Shown piece by piece: positions 58,635-64,000 of a stretch of DNA of 64,000 bases; position 1 is the stretch's first letter; the number at the start of each line of letters is the position of its first letter. Source of the DNA: Talinum fruticosum (lineage: Eukaryota > Streptophyta > Magnoliopsida > Caryophyllales > Talinaceae); NCBI GenBank assembly GCA_021018815.1, contig JAITYX010000010.1:1364001-1428000 (forward strand), written 5' to 3'. The notes below the pieces were generated by a model. It saw only the letters and a program-made list of their open reading frames with translations. It did not search any database and was not told the origin of the DNA. The position numbers and the translations under genes are program-made.

Positions 58635-61600
58635 ATGAACTCCAGCTTGTTTTTGACAAGATCGTTAACCGGAGCTCCGAAAGCAAAGAAGAGCAGCGTG
58701 AAAATGTTTTTCACACAAGAGGGACCGTGCATAGCAAGGTGTGCTCCATTATTATTGATGGGGGTTGTAGCACAAATGTAGCTTCCACAATCATGGTGGA
58801 AAAGCTTGGGCTTCACACAACACCCCACCCTCATCCATACAAACTTCAGTGGGTAAATCATGGTGAATATTTTCAAGTCAAGTCTAAGTGTCTTATTTCA
58901 TTTAGCATTGGCAAGAATTATTGTGACGAGGTATGGTGTGATGTTGTTTCAATGGATGCTTGCCATTTATTGCTTGGTAGGCCGTGGCTATTTGATAGAA
59001 GGGTCATGCATGATGGATTCTTAAACACTTATACCTTTGTTAAGGATCACAAAAGGATAACCCTACTTCCTTTGTCACCAAGCCAAATTCTGGAAACTAC
59101 GCCACAAAAGCCTCTACTCCAAACCGACCCCTTACTCACCTATGGAGAAAATTTCTTGAAATCTAAACAGCATGAATTTCGGCCTTCCAAGGAACTCATC
59201 CTCCTTACACCAAATGAGACCGAGAGCCCTACTCAAACAGCCCACCCCCTTGCCAAAGAACTCTTAACCAAATTTGCCCATGTTTTCCCAAATGAAATTC
59301 CTCTTGGCCTTCCCCCACAAAGAACCATCCAACACCACATAGACCTTATTCCGGGATCCATACTGCCCAACAAACCCGCCTATAGGATGAATCCCAAGGA
59401 TGCCCAAGAAGTCCAAAGGCAAGTTGAGGAGCTGGTGGCAAAAGGTCTCGTAAGGGAGAGTAGAAGTCCTTGTGCGGTGCCAACTTTGTTGGTCCCTAAA
59501 AAGGATGGATCCATGAGGATGTGTGTGGACAGCCGAGCCATAAACAAAATCACAATCAAGTATAGACATCCTATTCCAAGGCTTGAGGATATGCTAGATG
59601 AACTCCATGGGTCCCAAATATTTTCAAAGATAGACTTGAGGAGCGGATATTATCAAATTAGAATCCGAGAAGGGGATGAATGGAAGACCGCTTTCAATAC
59701 TAAAGGTGGCCTTTATGAATGGATGGTCATGCCGTTTGGTTTATCCAATGCACCAAGTACCTTTATGAGACTCATGAATCAAGTGTTCCGACCACTTATT
59801 GGCAAATTTGTGGTTGTTTATTTTGATGACATCTTGGTGTATAGTAGAAATGAGGAAGAGCATTACAATCACCTTGTTCAAGTCCTCAAGATTTTGGAAG
59901 GAGAGAAGCTATGGGGCAACTTACAAAAGTGCACATTCTTCACTTCTGAGGTAGTCTTCCTCGGTATGTTGTCTCGGCGCAAGGAATCAAGGTGGATGAA
60001 AGTAAGGTAGACGCCATCCGTTCATGGCCCATCCCGGCCAGCATTCATGATGTTAGGAGTTTTCATGGCCTAGCTTCATTCTACCGGAGATTCATCAAGG
60101 ACTTTAGCACCATCATGGCCCCCATGACCGAGGTGCTCAAAGAGAGTGCATTCCAGTGGAACTCCAAAGCTCAAGAAGCTTTCGAAGCAATCAAGCAAAA
60201 ATTATCACAAGCCCCGGTCCTTGTTCTACCAAGCTTTGAGAAGATTTTTGAAGTAGAATGTGATGCCTCGGGTGTAGGCATCGGCGGAATTCTTTCTCAA
60301 GAAGGGCGGCCCATTGCCTTCTTTAGTGAAAAACTAAACGAGTCAAGGAGGAAATACTCAACATATGACAAAGAGTTCTATGCCATTGTGAGGACTTTGG
60401 AACATTGGAGCCATTATCTTGTGGCTAATGAGTTCATTTTACATTCGGATCATGAGGCTTTGAAATACATTCAAGGGCAACATAAGATCAATCCAAGGCA
60501 TGGAAAATGGGTAGAGTATTTACAAACTTTCCATTTCACCATCAAACATAAATCCGGTAAAATGAATAAGGGTGCGGATGCTCTTTCCAGGAGGTACCTA
60601 TTGATGTTCCAATTACAAACTCAAGTCCTTGGTTTTGAACACTTGAAATCTTTGTACTCTAATGATGAGGATTTTTGTGAAATATTTCGTGATTGTTCTA
60701 AACATCCAAAGGGCGACTTTTTGATCCAAGGAGGCTATCTTTTTAAGGGAGCACGTCTCGTGTGTGCCTCGGTGTGGCACAAGGGAATTACTCATCCGAG
60801 AGGTGCATAGTGGCGCACTTGCTGGCCATTTCGGTGTCCACAAAACAGTCAGCATGTTGCGTGAACATTACTATTGGCCGAGAATGGAGAGTGATGTACA
60901 GGAGATATTGAAGCGTTGTGCGGTGTGTCAAGAGGCAAAGAGCCACTCCCTACCTCAAGGGCTCTATACACCGTTACCTACACCCACTCAACCATGGGAG
61001 GATGTGAGTATGGATTTTATTTTGGGGCTACCGAGAACACAAAGAAACAAGGACTCTATCTTCGTAGTGGTCGACCGTTTCTCTAAAATGGCTCATTTCA
61101 TTCCATGCAACAAAACCAATGATGCCACACAAATTGCCGACCTATACTTTAAAGAAGTGGTAAGGTTACATGGCGTTCCTAAGACAATTGTGTCGACCGA
61201 GACAAAGCAAATTCCTTAGTCATTTTTGGCTCACCTTGTGGAAAAAGTTGGGGACTAAACTTAAATTTAGTACCACATGTCATCCTCAAACGAATGGACA
61301 AACGGAGGTAACAAATCGGACATTGGGTGTGCTACTAAGGTCTTTAATTAAAACAAACACCAAAGCATGGGATCAGCTCCTAGCTCACGCCGAGTTTGCG
61401 TACAATAGAGCTCCTAGCAAGACAACAGGGCTAAGTCCGTTTAAAGTTGTCTATGGTATGGACCCAATAACTCCGCTTGACTTAACCCCAAGAGAGAATG
61501 CTGAAAACCGAGTGTTGATGCAGTCAAAAGGGTCCAGAAATACAAAGAATGCATGAGCAAGTAAAAACCAAAATTGAGCTGTCCAACGCCAAATATAAAC

Positions 61601-61963
61601 AAGCAAGTTGACAAGGGAAAGAAGAGGATGATCTTTCGTCCCGGAGATTTGGTATGGGTCCATTTGAGGAAAGAAAGATTTCCAGCCAAACGAAAGTCCA
61701 AGTTAATGCCCCGAGCTGATGGACCGTTTGAAGTGCTAGAACGGATTGGAGACAATGCGTACAAAGTGGAATTGCCCGGAGACTATGGAGTGTCCGCTAC
61801 TTTCAATGTGGCCGATCTCTCACCATACTTTGAAGATGATACTCTAGAGAATTTGAGGACAAATTCCTTTTCACAAGGGGAGGATGATGGAGAGTTACTT
61901 GCTACATGGACTCCAAAACCTTGTGTCATCGTTACCATGGTACAAAACGAAGCGCTAGCATGA
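58635..61963 (+). pseudogene. Unit 12 pol, frameshifted
   Basis: One A fewer at about 58685 puts the leader out of phase with protease, as in unit 5, but the codon-13 stop is absent. Protease to RT is then open to 60010 (G lost at about 59963). From 59992 a second frame covers the RT connection and all RNase H to 60810. Base gained at about 60760; VSTET for VSDRD, stop 61219; A lost about 61504; indels about 61538 and 61600. Tail open to 61963. Confidence 0.93.
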
Positions 61964-62923
61964 TAACCTACGGGTTAATGAACGTGTGTACAAAAATAAT
62001 GCAAGCTGGTCGGTCCATATTTCTTTCTACAAATAAATCAAGCAAGAGAAGGAGCATTCTAGAAGCATACATCATGGTGGAGGAAGGTTGTTAGAATCTT
62101 GACAAAGGAGGAAGCAACCGTGGCCACATGTTCCTTAACCATCAAATGCTTGGCTAGAATTCACCCTAGCTTGGCTTGGAGAAAGGGAAAGGAATATTGT
62201 TAGTTAACATTTTGTTTTTGCTTTATTTTTAGCCTACATTCGGTTATGTAAAATGCCATAGCTAGGCATTATATAATCAGCTCATGAGCTTCATTGTAAC
62301 ACACCTTTGATGAAATATATGAGTTTATACTCGAGCTGGATTTGCTCACCCTTCGGAACTCTCATTGCTGTATCCTAGTGTGGCAGCTAGGTGGTGTCCT
62401 GTGAGTCCTTCCAATCTCCCGGTGGTGTTGCTGTATCCGGACAGATTGAAGGTGCCCCTCGGTTCTTACTCGGTGGTGTTTTCTGTATCCGAGCTAGGAC
62501 CTTGGTATTATCCCCTCACTTCATCAATTCATATCTCACAATCTACCCAGCCATTTCATTCCAAATTTTAACCACAATCCTTCCTGTCCATCTACTTCCA
62601 TTCCACCAATTTTCAGCTCCATCCAAGAACACCTCCATCCTCCACACCAAAATCAAACAAAGGGTGTCTGTCTGTACAGCCAGCCGGTTACCTCAGCTTC
62701 AGGCTATCTGTTCAGGGAGTTCCCCTTATCCAAATTCAACGAAACTTGGTCACGATCATCATCTACCAGTTACCATCCTTCCCACCAAATTTCAGCCAAG
62801 ACCAAGCACTTTTGCCCCTCCATTTCCCCAATCTGCCAAGATTGCGCAAGCAGGCTGCATTCTGCCCGGTTGTGCTTCTTGCGGTTTGCTATCCATTTTC
62901 TTTGCTTCCGCCACTACACATCA
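61885..62923 (+). repeat. Array LTR 13
   Basis: 1039 bp, last LTR in the window. TATA 62270-62276, primer site 62928-62939. Confidence 0.97.
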
Positions 62924-63006
62924 TTTTTGGTATCAGAGCAAGTTCTGAACCTAGGGTGATTGTGTCCATTTCCCAAAAAATTAAAAACCACAAAAAATAG
63001 CCAGCC

Positions 63007-64000
63007 ATGAACTCCAGCTTGTTTTTGACAAGATCGTTAACCGGAGCTCCGAAAGCAAAAGAAGAGCAGCGTGAAAATGTTTTTCACACAAGAGGGACCG
63101 TGCATAGCAAGGTGTGCTCCATTATTATTGATGGGGGTTGTAGCACAAATGTAGCTTCCACAATCATGGTGGAAAAGCTTGGGCTTCACACAACACCCCA
63201 CCCTCATCCATACAAACTTCAGTGGGTAAATCATGGTGAATATTTTCAAGTCAAGTCTAAGTGTCTTATTTCATTTAGCATTGGCAAGAATTATTGTGAC
63301 GAGGTATGGTGTGATGTTGTTTCAATGGATGCTTGCCATTTATTGCTTGGTAGGCCGTGGCTATTTGATAGAAGGGTCATGCATGATGGATTCTTAAACA
63401 CTTATACCTTTGTTAAGGATCACAAAAGGATAACCCTACTTCCTTTGTCACCAAGCCAAATTCTGGAAACTACGCCACAAAAGCCTCTACTCCAAACCGA
63501 CCCCTTACTCACCTATGGAGAAAATTTCTTGAAATCTAAACAAGCATGAATTTCGGCCTTCCAAGGAACTCATCCTCCTTACACCAAATGAGACCGAGAG
63601 CCCTACTCAAACAGCCCACCCCCTTGCCAAAGAACTCTTAACCAAATTTGCCCATGTTTTCCCAAATGAAATTCCTCTTGGCCTTCCCCCACAAAGAACC
63701 ATCCAACACCACATAGACCTTATTCCGGGATCCATACTGCCCAACAAACCCGCCTATAGGATGAATCCCAAGGATGCCCAAGAAGTCCAAAGGCAAGTTG
63801 AGGAGCTGGTGGCAAAAGGTCTCGTAAGGGAGAGTAGAAGTCCTTGTGCGGTGCCAACTTTGTTGGTCCCTAAAAAGGATGGATCCATGAGGATGTGTGT
63901 GGACAGCCGAGCCATAAACAAAATCACAATCAAGTATAGACATCCTATTCCAAGGCTTGAGGATATGCTAGATGAACTCCATGGGTCCCAAATATTTTCA
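63007..64000 (+). pseudogene. Unit 13 pol, truncated by the window edge
   Basis: Leader and protease are intact to the stop at 63547-63549, created by an extra A in the recurrent caagca site. The linker and first third of RT continue in another frame ([20 protein letters not shown]) to the window end at the SQIFS motif. It shows that the array continues to the right. Confidence 0.93.

Larger units (their letters stand above)
9406..64000 (+). mobile_element. Head-to-tail tandem array of a gag-less CRM-like gypsy retrotransposon
   Basis: Thirteen LTRs start at 9406, 13778, 18154, 22526, 26899, 31270, 35647, 40021, 44393, 48767, 53140, 57515 and 61885, so the period is 4370-4377 bp. Each LTR is followed by an internal region of 3332-3338 bp with primer site, pol and purine tract, and then directly by the next LTR. 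All units share one orientation, and there are no duplications or spacers between them. This is the single-LTR-shared form expected from unequal recombination between LTRs or from integration of a multimer of one-LTR circles, not from independent insertions, which would give paired LTRs and 5-bp duplications at every junction. Both LTRs and internal regions are nearly identical, so amplification is recent. Right end not seen. Confidence 0.97.

Noticed and set aside
10558..63943. Minus-strand open frames of 60 to 119 codons repeated in each unit
   Set aside because: They lie opposite pol or LTR sequence, have no domain, and recur only because the DNA unit recurs.
9406..64000. CRISPR-like or bacterial repeat array
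   Set aside because: The period is 4.37 kb and the units encode retrotransposon pol; there are no short direct repeats with unique spacers.

Overview
The window is repeat-dense plant DNA, almost certainly angiosperm. I find no host gene, tRNA, rRNA or CRISPR array. Everything I can name is Ty3/gypsy LTR retrotransposon: protease, reverse transcriptase (RT), RNase H and integrase in that order, with LTRs ending TGATG...CATCA and a primer binding site matching the 3' end of plant initiator tRNA-Met. The RT and integrase motifs, the lack of a chromodomain, and a pol frame that runs through the polypurine tract into the LTR all point to the CRM-like (centromeric) chromovirus group. That placement is from memory of the family, not from a search.

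Layout. Bases 1-9405 are a nested pile of old, diverged relatives in both orientations. They comprise the 5' edge of a minus-strand LTR (1-39), a complete plus-strand LTR (406-1739), a patch of minus-strand LTR debris and one unexplained acidic ORF (1740-3383), a minus-strand 3' LTR with broken integrase (3384-5068), and a plus-strand element (LTR 5069-6131, pol to 9405). The plus-strand element is itself cut by a minus-strand solo LTR (6533-7795) flanked by the perfect duplication TATGG.

Bases 9406-64000 (about 85% of the window) are one head-to-tail tandem array of a 4.37-kb unit. Each unit is one 1038-1040 bp LTR plus one 3.33-kb internal region, and neighbouring units share the LTR between them, so the structure is (LTR-internal)n. 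Twelve complete units and most of the internal start of a thirteenth are present, and the array runs off the right edge. Copies differ by a few transitions and by many one- or two-base indels at the same recurrent microsites. As assembled, no unit has an unbroken pol; unit 11 (54261-57593) is the least damaged.

Three things stand out. First, the element has no gag: only about 110 nt separate the primer site from protease, and the older relative at 5069-9405 has the same gag-less start, so this looks like a pol-only lineage that would need Gag in trans. Second, the LTR downstream of the TATA box carries a block of hairpins whose stems are kept by paired changes across diverged LTRs while the loop sequence is conserved. 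Third, the array is long, young and homogeneous. It is either a retroelement turning into a satellite or partly an assembly product; the recurrent indels make long-read verification essential.
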